The notes under the pieces were generated by a model. It did no database searches. It saw only the letters and a list, made by a program, of their open reading frames with translations, and was not told where the DNA came from. The translations under genes and the position numbers were made by a program. A DNA stretch of 43,614 nucleotides from Deltaproteobacteria bacterium (GTDB taxonomy: Bacteria; Desulfobacterota; Binatia; HRBIN30; JACQVA1), in NCBI GenBank assembly GCA_016210005.1, contig JACQVA010000226.1, positions 1-43,614 on the forward strand, read 5' to 3'. How positions within the stretch are numbered: position 1 is the stretch's first letter; every line of letters begins with the position of its first letter. This document shows positions 25,348 through 32,569 of this stretch, piece by piece.

Positions 25348-26142
25348 TCAGCCGCGGCCTTGCCCCAGCACCGCCGTCAGCACTTCAACCATGGCGCCGT
25401 GCACATGGCCGTTGGAAGCCAGGGTCTGCTCGCCGCGCAGGCTGAAGGGGTTGCCGGTGAAGTCGGTCACCACGCCGCCGGCCTCGCGCACGATCAGCAC
25501 GCCGGCAGCGGTGTCCCAGGGCCGCAGTTTCCACTCCCAAAAGCCTTCGAAGCGGCCGCAGGCGACGTGGCAGAGATCGAGCGCGGCCGAGCCGGCGCGC
25601 CGCACATCCTGCGAGTGCTGGAGGAAGCGCCGGATGAAGGCGAGGTAGTAGTCGGTGCGCTCACGGCGATCGTAGGGAAAGCCGGTGCCGAGCAAGGCCT
25701 GGTTGAGATCGCTGACCGGCGAGACGCTGATCGGCGCACCGTTCAGGCTGGCACCGCCGCCGCGATGGGCGACGAAAGTCTCGTCGCGAACGGGGTCGTG
25801 CACGATGCCAAAGCGCAATTCTCCACCCTCCGCAAACGCCAGCGAGACCGCGAAGTGGGGGTAGCCGTGGGCGAAGTTGGTGGTGCCGTCGAGCGGGTCG
25901 AGGTACCACGTCGGCTGCTGGTTGTCGGGCTGATCGGAGGCGGTCTCTTCGGCGACGATCTGATGCGCGGGAAAGGCGCGCCGCAGGTGCCCGATCACCA
26001 GCGCCTCCACCTCGCGGTCGGTCTCGGTGACGAGATCGACGGGGCCTTTGAAGCTGATGACCTTGTGCTCACGCCAGGCCGCGCGCAGCCGGGTGCCGGC
26101 TTCGGCCACCGCCGCCCGCGCTACCGACTCGACTGCGTCCAT
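25348..26142 (-). CDS. Inositol monophosphatase family protein (SuhB-like)
   Basis: A 264-residue member of the Mg-dependent inositol monophosphatase family. Metal-binding residues are all present: Glu65/Glu66 in VAEET, Asp82 and Asp85 in LDPLDGTTNF, and Asp210 in RPWDTAAG. The family hydrolyses inositol-1-phosphate, 3'-phosphoadenosine phosphates or other small phosphate esters; SuhB itself also acts in rRNA antitermination. I prefer the ATG at 26142, which gives the usual short N terminus; a GTG at 26160 is in frame, and neither has a clear ribosome binding site. It follows the carboxylase gene's start by 56 bases on the same strand, so it may be upstream in a shared operon. Confidence 0.9.
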   Translation of the reverse strand: MDAVESVARAAVAEAGTRLRAAWREHKVISFKGPVDLVTETDREVEALVIGHLRRAFPAHQIVAEETASDQPDNQQPTWYLDPLDGTTNFAHGYPHFAVSLAFAEGGELRFGIVHDPVRDETFVAHRGGGASLNGAPISVSPVSDLNQALLGTGFPYDRRERTDYYLAFIRRFLQHSQDVRRAGSAALDLCHVACGRFEGFWEWKLRPWDTAAGVLIVREAGGVVTDFTGNPFSLRGEQTLASNGHVHGAMVEVLTAVLGQGRG

Positions 26143-26202
26143 GGCCGTGACGAGTTTCACAGCGCGGTGCGCGAAGCAAGCGCACCGCGGGGCCGAGTAC
26201 GG

Positions 26203-26868
26203 CTATTCCAACGCCGGTGTGACGCTCGGAGCGCGGCGCGAGCGCAGATACTCGATCACCGGCGGCAACACCGAGAGAATGACTATCGCGACGATGACGT
26301 AGTGGAAGTTGCGCTTGATCGCCGGGACGTTGCCGAAATAGTAGCCGCCCAGCACGAAGGCCAGCACCCAGGCGATGCCGCCGACAACGTTAAAGGCGGC
26401 GAAGCGGGCGTATCCCATCTTACCGATACCGGCGACGAACGGGGCGAAGGTGCGGATGATGGGCATGAAGCGCGCCAGAATGATCGTCTTGCCGCCGTGC
26501 TTCTCGTAAAACTCCTCGGTGCGCAGCAGGTGGCGCTTGTTCAGCAGCCACGACTCCTCGCTGCTGAACACCTTCGGGCCGACACGATAGCCAATGGCGT
26601 AGTTGACCGCGTCGCCGGTAATCGCGGCGGTGCACAGCAACACCAACATCAGCGGCAAGCTCAGCGGCGAGCCCTCGAGCGAGATCAGCGCCCCAACCGC
26701 GAACAAGAGGGAATCCCCCGGCAGCACCGGCGTCACCACCAGCCCGGTTTCGCAAAACAGGATCAGGAACAGCAAGGCATACAGCCAGGGGCCGAGCATC
26801 CCGGCCCATTCATTGAGGTGGGTATCGAGGTGGAAGAAGATGTCAAACAGGTTCTGCAACAACTCCAT
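26203..26868 (-). CDS. DedA family membrane protein
   Basis: This 221-residue protein has five to six hydrophobic segments and the DedA/SNARE-associated pattern: FCETGLVVTPVLPGDSLLFAVG in the first half and ILARFMPIIRTFAPFVAGIGKM in the second, with the conserved Arg and Pro residues. DedA proteins are inner-membrane carriers linked to envelope lipid (undecaprenyl phosphate and phospholipid) transport and pH homeostasis. The start is supported by ggag six bases upstream. It is 60 bases upstream of the phosphatase gene on the same strand. Confidence 0.93.
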   Translation of the reverse strand: MELLQNLFDIFFHLDTHLNEWAGMLGPWLYALLFLILFCETGLVVTPVLPGDSLLFAVGALISLEGSPLSLPLMLVLLCTAAITGDAVNYAIGYRVGPKVFSSEESWLLNKRHLLRTEEFYEKHGGKTIILARFMPIIRTFAPFVAGIGKMGYARFAAFNVVGGIAWVLAFVLGGYYFGNVPAIKRNFHYVIVAIVILSVLPPVIEYLRSRRAPSVTPALE

Positions 26869-27011
26869 GAATCACTCCATCGGCGACCGTTATCGACGTC
26901 CACCTTACACAAGCCGAGCCCGGCCGACAAACCCCCATCCGGCGCCGGCGGCCGGGGGTGTGCGACAAATCTGTGGGTAACGTGCAGCCGACCGGGCAAA
27001 TCCTCACCGGT

Positions 27012-27034
27012 CTGACAGTACTGTGTACTGTCAG
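27012..27034. repeat. Perfect 10-base hairpin
   Basis: ctgacagtac (27012-27021), loop tgt, gtactgtcag (27025-27034). It lies inside the nested-repeat element, between the outer and inner left repeats, and is far more AT-balanced than its surroundings. It could be a protein-binding palindrome or a transposase recognition hairpin. Confidence 0.6.
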
Positions 27035-27116
27035 GCCGAGGCCCATGGCCGAAAGGACGCAATTGTCATTCCCGCGAAAGCGGGAATCCACGGCACCGGC
27101 TCGCTACGACCCGCCA

Positions 27117-27203
27117 CTAGAGGTCTCGCCAGTCCGGGTTCTGAGCTTCGATCAGCTCGATCTTCCAGGCGCGGCGCCACTTCTTCAGCTGCTTCTCTGA
27201 GCG
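27117..27203 (-). pseudogene. C-terminal remnant of a GIY-YIG nuclease family gene
   Basis: Read on the minus strand, this segment encodes SEKQLKKWRRAWKIELIEA followed by QNPDWRDL and a stop. That is the characteristic C-terminal end of small UPF0213/GIY-YIG endonucleases (REKQLKKWNRxWKxxLIExxNPxWxDL). An in-frame stop lies just upstream, so only about 28 codons remain and the catalytic GIY-YIG part is gone. The fragment is bracketed by the inner inverted-repeat pair. Confidence 0.6.
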
Positions 27204-27311
27204 TCACCACCAAACTGGATGCCCGCTTCCGCGGGAAGGACGGCCATAACACCGAACCAAGTTACCCACAAATTTGTCGCGCACCCGCGGCGGAGCCTGG
27301 GCGCGGCAGCT

Positions 27312-27992
27312 TCAAGCGGGACGCTTCTCCACGTACTCGGCGACGCGGTAGGCGCCGCCGCGGCCGATGAACCGCTCGATGTCCTGGCGAATGATCTGCT
27401 CGCCGGCTTGCGAATCGAAGAAGCCTTGCCAGAGGTCCTCCGGCTTGGCGAAGTGGAGTTCGGCAATGCCGTCCCAAGCCTCGCCGGTGGGCGAGAGCTG
27501 CTCGTCGACGACGTTGGTAATGTAGCAGCTCAACGCCGGGTGGTGGCGCAGGGCCAGCGGCACGTGGCGGTTGAGCCAGTGGCCGGCGAACTCGGCGTGG
27601 CTCATGTCCGCACGGCGCATCACCGGGCAAATCAACTTGACGCCCGGCGAGCGCTCGCCCAGCGTGGTCTCGGCGAGCTTGGCCTTGTGCACGTGTTCGG
27701 TGGTGGCATAGGCGTGCGTGGCGGCGATCAACCGGCCGGCCTCCGGCGCCTCAGCCGGCAGTGAGTCGTAGAGATATTCGCGGAAATCGTCCCGGCTATC
27801 GAAAGACAGCTCGTCGATGCTGTCGAGCACCGCCTCTCCCGGCGGCGACAGCTCGACCAAGTTGACGACGTACTTGCGCAGCCGCGAGTGATGGCGCAAC
27901 ACGCGCGGCACGTGTCGGCTTAGCAGCAACTCGGCGTAGCGCTCGTGCGTGATCTCCGCGTGTCGGCGGCAGAAGAAAATCAGCTTGATCAT
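27312..27992 (-). CDS. Tandem EthD-domain protein
   Basis: A 226-residue protein made of two EthD-like dimeric alpha/beta-barrel repeats. The first (about 1-100) starts with IKLIFFCRRHAEITHERYAELLLSRHVPRV; the second (about 117-222) with VKLICPVMRRADMSHAEFAGHWLNRHVPLA. Both keep the F-x-x-H-W/L--H-V-P type helix and a central YVVN/YITN strand. EthD proteins accompany degradation of ethers, steroids and other xenobiotics, often as small dehydratase- or monooxygenase-like helpers; the exact role here is unknown. I see no ribosome binding site at the ATG. Confidence 0.82.
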   Translation of the reverse strand: MIKLIFFCRRHAEITHERYAELLLSRHVPRVLRHHSRLRKYVVNLVELSPPGEAVLDSIDELSFDSRDDFREYLYDSLPAEAPEAGRLIAATHAYATTEHVHKAKLAETTLGERSPGVKLICPVMRRADMSHAEFAGHWLNRHVPLALRHHPALSCYITNVVDEQLSPTGEAWDGIAELHFAKPEDLWQGFFDSQAGEQIIRQDIERFIGRGGAYRVAEYVEKRPA

Positions 27993-28024
27993 ACGGCGAC
28001 GCCGGCGGGCGGCGGCGACTTGTT

Positions 28025-28402
28025 TCAGTCGCTGCTGCCGTCCTCGGCGTGCGCGACGGGCGGCCGCGGTGGCTTGCGCGCCGGCTTGGGCGGCGCCGCG
28101 CTGGCGGCCAACAGGCGATCGAGTTTCATGTTCAGGTTGATCAAGCTGCCCTGGAGGGTTTCGAGCTTGGCCGCCAGCTTGGCGTAGTCCGCCCGTGACG
28201 GCAGGCTGAGCAGCGACAGCACGGTTTGCATGCTGCTGTCGAACTGGCCTTTGGTCTTGGCCGCGCGGTCGATGGTCTTGGCGACCCCGCCGCGATGGCT
28301 GAAGAGTTCATCGAGGATCTGCCCGACGGTATGCTCACCGCGGTCGACGAGCCATTGCAGTAAACCCTCGGATTGTTGCCGGGTGGAGGTTTTGGCCGCC
28401 AT
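28025..28402 (-). CDS. Phasin-like coiled-coil protein
   Basis: This 125-residue protein is mainly helical. The segment LPSRADYAKLAAKLETLQGSLINLNMKLDRLL is typical of the C-terminal leucine-zipper part of polyhydroxyalkanoate-associated proteins (PhaE/PhaF, phasins), and it ends in a Pro/Lys-rich tail. Those proteins coat storage granules or aid the synthase. No PHA synthase is in the window, so the assignment is by local similarity only. A TATAAA hexamer lies eight bases before the ATG with no ribosome binding site, compatible with a leaderless message. The start overlaps the 5' end of a divergent small gene's leader. Confidence 0.55.
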   Translation of the reverse strand: MAAKTSTRQQSEGLLQWLVDRGEHTVGQILDELFSHRGGVAKTIDRAAKTKGQFDSSMQTVLSLLSLPSRADYAKLAAKLETLQGSLINLNMKLDRLLAASAAPPKPARKPPRPPVAHAEDGSSD

Positions 28403-28410
28403 GGATTTGC

Positions 28411-28416
28411 TTTATA
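28411..28416 (-). promoter_or_regulatory. Candidate -10 box for a leaderless phasin-like transcript
   Basis: Minus-strand TATAAA with eight bases to the ATG at 28402. Transcription would begin at or next to the start codon. It overlaps the leader of the divergent gene at 28443. Confidence 0.35.
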
Positions 28417-28442
28417 GTGAGCCGGCGCACGAGGCGTCAACC

Positions 28443-28691
28443 ATGCATTGGGCCGAGGCATTGAGTTCCTTCTACGGGCTGAGCTGGGTCAGCAGCGACC
28501 TCGATCCGGCCACCGTCGTGCGTACGCTGCTGCTGATCAACGCCTGCAACGCCGTTATGTGCCGGCTGTTTGCCCACAACGGCGGCTATCACAAGAATTG
28601 GTGGACGGGGCTGGGTATGGTGTTCGGCATTTGGGCCGTGGCCGTGCTCATCGTGTTGCCCAAACGCAACCACCCCCCACCGGCGCCGTGA
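28443..28691 (+). CDS. Small membrane protein of unknown function
   Basis: An 82-residue protein with two hydrophobic helices: TVVRTLLLINACNAVMCRLF and GLGMVFGIWAVAVLIVLP, separated by a polar loop NGGYHKNWWTG. The C terminus is KRNHPPPAP. The ATG at 28443 has gagg eight bases upstream; an ATG at 28401 in the same frame would add 14 residues. I do not recognise the family. It lies between the divergent phasin-like gene and the convergent acpS. Confidence 0.6.
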   Translation: MHWAEALSSFYGLSWVSSDLDPATVVRTLLLINACNAVMCRLFAHNGGYHKNWWTGLGMVFGIWAVAVLIVLPKRNHPPPAP

Positions 28692-28712
28692 AGCCGGCGG
28701 GCGGCGGGGGTC

Positions 28713-29096
28713 TCACGCCTCCGCAATCACGTAGGCTGCTGCCAGCACCGGCGTGTGCGTCAGCGACAGGTGCCAGCGCGTGATGCCCTGAGCTGCGGCT
28801 TCTTGCCGCGCACGGCCGCTGAGCACGATCTCGGGCCGGCCCCGCCCGCGCACGACCTCGATTTGTCGCCAGCCGATGCCGCCGCCGAGATAACCGCGGC
28901 CGAGCGCTTTCATCACCGCTTCTTTGGCGGCAAAGCGGGCGGCGAAGCTTTCCGCCGCTTTCGCCCGCCGGCGGCAATACGCGATCTCACCCGGCGTGAA
29001 CACGCGAGCCTCGAAGCGGGCACCGGTGCGGGCGTGGTTCAACGCCGCGGCAATGCGAGCAACTTCGATCAGGTCGATGCCGACGCCGACGATCAT
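28713..29096 (-). CDS. acpS: Holo-[acyl-carrier-protein] synthase
   Basis: This 127-residue protein transfers the 4'-phosphopantetheine arm from CoA to a serine of acyl carrier protein. It shows the two family signatures: VGVGIDLIEVARI with Asp8, and FAARFAAKEAVMKALG with Glu59, the Mg-binding residues. The ATG at 29096 gives the classic MIVGVGIDL start; an upstream TTG at 29111 would add five residues. The gene follows lpd on the same strand with about 30 bases between them. Confidence 0.95.
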   Translation of the reverse strand: MIVGVGIDLIEVARIAAALNHARTGARFEARVFTPGEIAYCRRRAKAAESFAARFAAKEAVMKALGRGYLGGGIGWRQIEVVRGRGRPEIVLSGRARQEAAAQGITRWHLSLTHTPVLAAAYVIAEA

Positions 29097-29126
29097 GACT
29101 GCAGGGCGCAAGAGCGCGGCGCGGCC

Positions 29127-30527
29127 TCAGATGTGAATCGCGCGCTTGTCAACGGCAAGCGCGGCTTCCTTGATCGCCTCCGGCAGCGTCGGGTGCGCGT
29201 GCACCGTGCGGGCCAGGTCTTCGGCAGTGGCGCCGAATTCCATCGCCACCGCCGCCTCCGCGATCAGGTCGCTGGCACGCGGGCCGAGGATATGGACGCC
29301 CACGAGCCGATCGTTCTCTTTATCGGCAACGATCTTAACCATGCCCTCAGCTTCACCCAGACAGCGGGCGCGGCCGTTGGCCATGAACGGAAAGGTGCCG
29401 ACTTTGACCGCGACGCCCAGCTGCGCCGCCTGTTCCTCGGACCACCCGATGCTGGCCAGCTCCGGCCAGGTGTAAACCACGGCCGGCATGGCGTTGTAGT
29501 TCACGTGGCCACCAACCCCCGCCATCAGCTCGACCGCGGCGATGCCCTCTTCTTCGGCTCGGTGCGCCAGCATCGGCCCGGCGATCACATCGCCAACGGC
29601 GTAGATACCGGGAACATTGGTTTCATAGATCTCGTCCACCACGATGCGCCCGCGCTCGTCATAGGCTACGCCCAGCTCGCGTGCCCCCAGGCCGGTGTCG
29701 TACGGGCGCCGCCCGACGGCCACCAGCACGACATCGACCACCTCCTCGCTCGCTTTGCCCTCGCAGTCGAGGGTGACGTGCACCTTGTCGCCTTTGATCT
29801 CGGCGCGCTTGGCCGAAGTGCGCAGGTGAAAGGCGAAGCCCTGCCTCTTCAGCGCCTTCTGCAGCTCGTCGCCCATCTGGTGGTCGGCACCCGGAACGAT
29901 GCGGTCCATAAACTCGGCCACCACCACTTCACTACCCAAGCGGTTCCACACCGAGCCGAGTTCCAAGCCGATGGCGCCGGCACCGATCACCAGCAGCCGC
30001 TCGGGCACGGCCGGCAGCGCTAGCGCCTCGGTCGAGCTGATGATGCGCTCGCCGTCGAACGGCAGCTCGGGCAGGTTGATCGGCGTGCTACCGCTGGCAA
30101 TCAGGATGCGCTTGGCGGCAACTCGCTGCACACCGCCGGCAGCGTGGACCTCGACTGTACCCGGACCGGCAATCCGCGCCACGCCTTGCAGCCGTTCGAT
30201 TTGGTTCTTGCGGAACAAGCCCGCGACACCGGTGGTGAGCAGCTTCACCACCTTGTCCTTGCGCGCCAACATCGCCGGCAAGTCGAGCGCCACCGAACCC
30301 AGCTTGACCCCGTGCGCCGCCAGCCCATGCTGGGCCTGCGCGAACAGCTCGCTGGAATCCAACAGCGCCTTGCTCGGAATGCAGCCGAGGTTGAGGCAGG
30401 TGCCGCCGAGGGTGGCCTCCTTCTCGACGCAGGCCACGCGCATTCCCAGTTGCGCCGCCCGAATCGCGGCAACGTAGCCGCCGGGGCCGGCGCCGATCAC
30501 GACGAGGTCATAGGGTTGCTCGCTCAT
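29127..30527 (-). CDS. lpdA: Dihydrolipoyl dehydrogenase
   Basis: A 466-residue flavoprotein of the pyridine nucleotide-disulfide oxidoreductase family. It has the FAD site VVIGAGPGGYVAAIRA, the redox disulfide GGTCLNLGCIPSK (Cys44, Cys49), the NAD site VIGAGAIGLELGSVW, the second FAD motif YAVGDV, and the C-terminal HAHPTLPE His-Glu dyad. It reoxidises the lipoyl groups of 2-oxoacid dehydrogenase complexes or the glycine cleavage system. The ATG at 30527 is six bases from ggag; the ATG two codons earlier abuts that site. No E1/E2 genes are nearby, so which complex it serves is open. Confidence 0.95.
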   Translation of the reverse strand: MSEQPYDLVVIGAGPGGYVAAIRAAQLGMRVACVEKEATLGGTCLNLGCIPSKALLDSSELFAQAQHGLAAHGVKLGSVALDLPAMLARKDKVVKLLTTGVAGLFRKNQIERLQGVARIAGPGTVEVHAAGGVQRVAAKRILIASGSTPINLPELPFDGERIISSTEALALPAVPERLLVIGAGAIGLELGSVWNRLGSEVVVAEFMDRIVPGADHQMGDELQKALKRQGFAFHLRTSAKRAEIKGDKVHVTLDCEGKASEEVVDVVLVAVGRRPYDTGLGARELGVAYDERGRIVVDEIYETNVPGIYAVGDVIAGPMLAHRAEEEGIAAVELMAGVGGHVNYNAMPAVVYTWPELASIGWSEEQAAQLGVAVKVGTFPFMANGRARCLGEAEGMVKIVADKENDRLVGVHILGPRASDLIAEAAVAMEFGATAEDLARTVHAHPTLPEAIKEAALAVDKRAIHI

Positions 30528-30649
30528 AACCATCTCCGTTGCCGTTTCAGGTCACAACACAGAGCATAGATGCGCCGGCCGAAACAAGGCCCGCGGGCCG
30601 CGTGGGTGCACTTCCTTTTTCCCACCGCATCCGATAAGCCCGGGGCGCG
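30528..30649. promoter_or_regulatory. Divergent region between lpd and ccmA
   Basis: A 122-base gap with promoters for the two divergent genes. The lpd side has a good ggag site; the ccmA ATG has only a weak ggggcg purine stretch. I cannot place promoter boxes. Confidence 0.35.
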
Positions 30650-31375
30650 ATGGCGGTGCCGGCAATCGAGACGTGCTGCTTGACCAAGTCGTTCGGCAAC
30701 GTGTACGCGCTGCGCGATCTCGACTTCCGACTCGAAGCCGGCGAAGCCGTGGCGCTGTTCGGCCCCAACGGAGCGGGGAAATCGACCCTGCTGCGCCTCT
30801 GTGCCACGTTGCTGCGTCCGTCGCGCGGCTCGGTCCACATCTTCGGAACCAAGGGCGGCGACGGCGATCCCTCCATCCGGCGCAGCCTCGGCTTCCTTTC
30901 TCACCAGAGCTTTCTCTATCCCGACCTGACGCCGGCTGAGAACCTGGCCTTCTACGCCCGCATGTTCGCCATCGCGCACGCCGAGCGGCGGGTGGGCGAC
31001 CTACTCGAGCAGGTCGGCCTGCTGGGTTGGGCCAATCGGCCCGTGCGCACGCTCTCGCGCGGGCTCGAACAGCGTTGCGCGCTGGCGCGGGCACTGCTGC
31101 ATGAGCCCGATTTGCTCCTGCTCGATGAACCCTTCACCGGGCTGGATCTCGACGCCAGCGCTACACTGCGCGCGGTGCTCAGCGCGGCGCACCAGCGTGG
31201 GGCGGCGGTGCTCATGACCACGCACGATATCAGCCAAGGGCTCGCCAGCTGCCGCCGCGCCATCATTCTGGCCCGCGGGCAGCTGATCTGGGACGGCCCG
31301 GTTACCCCCGGCGGCCGCGAGGCCTTCGAGCAAACCTACCTGGCCGCGATCCACGCGGGCCGGGCCGCGGCTTGA
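30650..31375 (+). CDS. ccmA: Haem exporter ATP-binding protein CcmA
   Basis: A 241-residue ABC ATPase with Walker A GPNGAGKST at 38-46, signature LSRGLEQR at 135-142, Walker B LLLLDEPF at 155-162 and the switch His in TTHD. On its own it could be any ABC-2 type ATPase; the assignment to cytochrome c maturation rests on ccmB, ccmC and ccmD downstream in order. CcmA and CcmB release CcmE from the CcmC complex by ATP hydrolysis. A 515-base repeat-filled gap separates it from ccmB, which is unusual. Confidence 0.85.
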   Translation: MAVPAIETCCLTKSFGNVYALRDLDFRLEAGEAVALFGPNGAGKSTLLRLCATLLRPSRGSVHIFGTKGGDGDPSIRRSLGFLSHQSFLYPDLTPAENLAFYARMFAIAHAERRVGDLLEQVGLLGWANRPVRTLSRGLEQRCALARALLHEPDLLLLDEPFTGLDLDASATLRAVLSAAHQRGAAVLMTTHDISQGLASCRRAIILARGQLIWDGPVTPGGREAFEQTYLAAIHAGRAAA

Positions 31376-31551
31376 ACCGAGCACATGCCCATCTGCCGCG
31401 GCGCCGGACTTGAGTTCCGCAGAGTGTTCGTGGCCTGCGGCCGTATCGGGACCATGGACCACCGGTGCCAGATCGGTTCCCGCATCCCTGACCTGAAGCT
31501 CGGCCGCTGTCTCGGCGCCACCGCTGTACCGGCATCCGTTCGCGGGTTGCT

Positions 31552-31583
31552 CCCTCTCCCCGCATCGTTGTGCGGGGAGAGGG
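31552..31583. repeat. REP-like hairpin, copy 1
   Basis: ccctctccccgca at 31552-31564 pairs perfectly with tgcggggagaggg at 31571-31583 around a six-base loop, and is followed by ctggggtgagggg. This is a common genomic REP type. Confidence 0.85.
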
Positions 31584-31657
31584 CTGGGGTGAGGGGATCG
31601 TCTTTCGACCACTTCGTGTCCCGTGGTGCCGAAAAACGCACGCGCCCCTCACCCCGA

Positions 31658-31689
31658 CCCTCTCCCCGCAAAAACATGCGGGGCGAGGG
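31658..31689. repeat. REP-like hairpin, copy 2 (inverted relative to copy 1)
   Basis: ccctctccccgca at 31658-31670 pairs with tgcggggcgaggg at 31677-31689 with one mismatch. It is preceded by cccctcaccccga, so it is oriented opposite to copy 1 and together they make a larger inverted pair. Confidence 0.85.
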
Positions 31690-31808
31690 AGGCACTTTCT
31701 CCGGTCGGCCCCCTGAGCTGAAGCACGCCCGCTGTCCCTCAGCCATGTCCGGTAATTCCTGCCGAGTTTCACCCTTGAAGGGTCCACGTCGCAGACGCGG
31801 GGGCATCG

Positions 31809-31836
31809 CTCTCCCCGCATGGTTCTGCGGGGAGAG
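31809..31836. repeat. REP-like hairpin, copy 3
   Basis: ctctccccgca at 31809-31819 pairs perfectly with tgcggggagag at 31826-31836, followed by ggctggggtgg as in copy 1. It ends about 55 bases before the ccmB start. Confidence 0.85.
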
Positions 31837-31890
31837 GGCTGGGGTGGCAGGCGTGAGGGCTCCGAATTCTCAAGGAGGTTGTTACCGGCC

Positions 31891-32550
31891 GTGATTGCGC
31901 TGCTGTGGAAAGATCTGCAGATCGAGTTCCGCACCAAGGAGACCTTGGCGTCGCTGTTGATGCTCGGCCTGCTGACGTTGCTGATCTTGAGCTTCGCTTT
32001 CGATCCGATGAGCGAGCTGCGCGGTGAAGCCGCGCCGGCGGTGTTGTGGGTGGCGGTCATCTTCGCCGGCGTGCTCGGCATCAACCGCTCGTTTCTCACC
32101 GAACGCGACAACGAGTGCATGCAGGGCCTGTTGCTGGCGCCGGTGGATCGGGGGACGATCTACCTCGCCAAGGTGCTGGGCAACGTGCTTTTCATGGCTG
32201 CGGCCCAGCTGATCGTGGTGCCGATCTTCGTCTTCTTCTTCAACCTGCCGTTGACGATGGCGCTGGCGCGCTTGGCGCCGGTGCTGGCGCTCGGTCTGAC
32301 CGGCTTTGCCGCCGTCGGCACGCTCTTCGCCGCCGTGTCGGTACGCACCCGGGCGCGCGAGGTCATGCTGCCGTTGCTGCTGCTGCCGCTGGCCGTGCCG
32401 GTGCTGATCGCGGGCGTGAAAGCCAGCGCCCAGATTCTGGCCGGCAAGCCGCTAGGCGAGGCCAGCCAGTGGCTGCACTTGCTAATCGGCTTCGACGCCG
32501 TCTTCCTGGTTGTCGGTTGGCTGGTGTTTGAATATGCTGTCGAGGAATGA
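31891..32550 (+). CDS. ccmB: Haem exporter membrane protein CcmB
   Basis: A 219-residue, six-helix integral membrane protein of the CcmB family. Typical features are the N-terminal WKDLQIEFRTKE, LGINRSFLTERDNECMQGLLLAPVDR in the cytoplasmic loop, and a Leu-rich LPLLLLPLAVPVLIAG helix. It is the membrane partner of CcmA. I start it at the GTG at 31891 because it gives the conserved N terminus; aaggaggt lies 11 bases upstream, a somewhat long spacing. An in-frame TTG directly abutting that site is unlikely. ccmC follows 20 bases after the stop. Confidence 0.9.
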   Translation: MIALLWKDLQIEFRTKETLASLLMLGLLTLLILSFAFDPMSELRGEAAPAVLWVAVIFAGVLGINRSFLTERDNECMQGLLLAPVDRGTIYLAKVLGNVLFMAAAQLIVVPIFVFFFNLPLTMALARLAPVLALGLTGFAAVGTLFAAVSVRTRAREVMLPLLLLPLAVPVLIAGVKASAQILAGKPLGEASQWLHLLIGFDAVFLVVGWLVFEYAVEE

Positions 32551-32569
32551 AGCGGGCGGAGAGAGGCGG

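Larger units (their letters stand above)
26958..27284. mobile_element. Nested inverted-repeat element, probable degenerate mobile element
   Basis: Outer 24-base inverted ends at 26958-26981 and 27261-27284 match with two differences (gtg[t/c]gcgacaaat[c/t]tgtgggtaac). An inner 27-base pair at 27064-27090 and 27216-27242 matches with four differences and contains the hairpin attcccgc-gaaa-gcgggaat, a well-known dispersed proteobacterial repeat type. Between the inner copies lies a GIY-YIG nuclease remnant. The whole element is 327 bases. No other gene is visible between 26869 and 27311. Confidence 0.65.
31376..31890. other. Gene-free REP cluster inside the ccm operon
   Basis: No family-like reading frame is visible in this 515-base stretch between ccmA and ccmB. 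It contains three copies of a REP-like hairpin, listed separately. The end provides the aaggagg ribosome binding site for ccmB. Confidence 0.7.

Noticed and set aside
25360-27015. 551-codon plus-strand frame over the phosphatase and DedA genes
   Set aside because: Antisense to two recognised genes; rich in Gln/Arg/Glu as expected from the complementary codons.
31385-31894. Plus-strand frame between ccmA and ccmB
   Set aside because: Its apparent motifs (PSPRPSPR, CGERAGV) are translations of the REP hairpins, which are known to give such spurious peptides.
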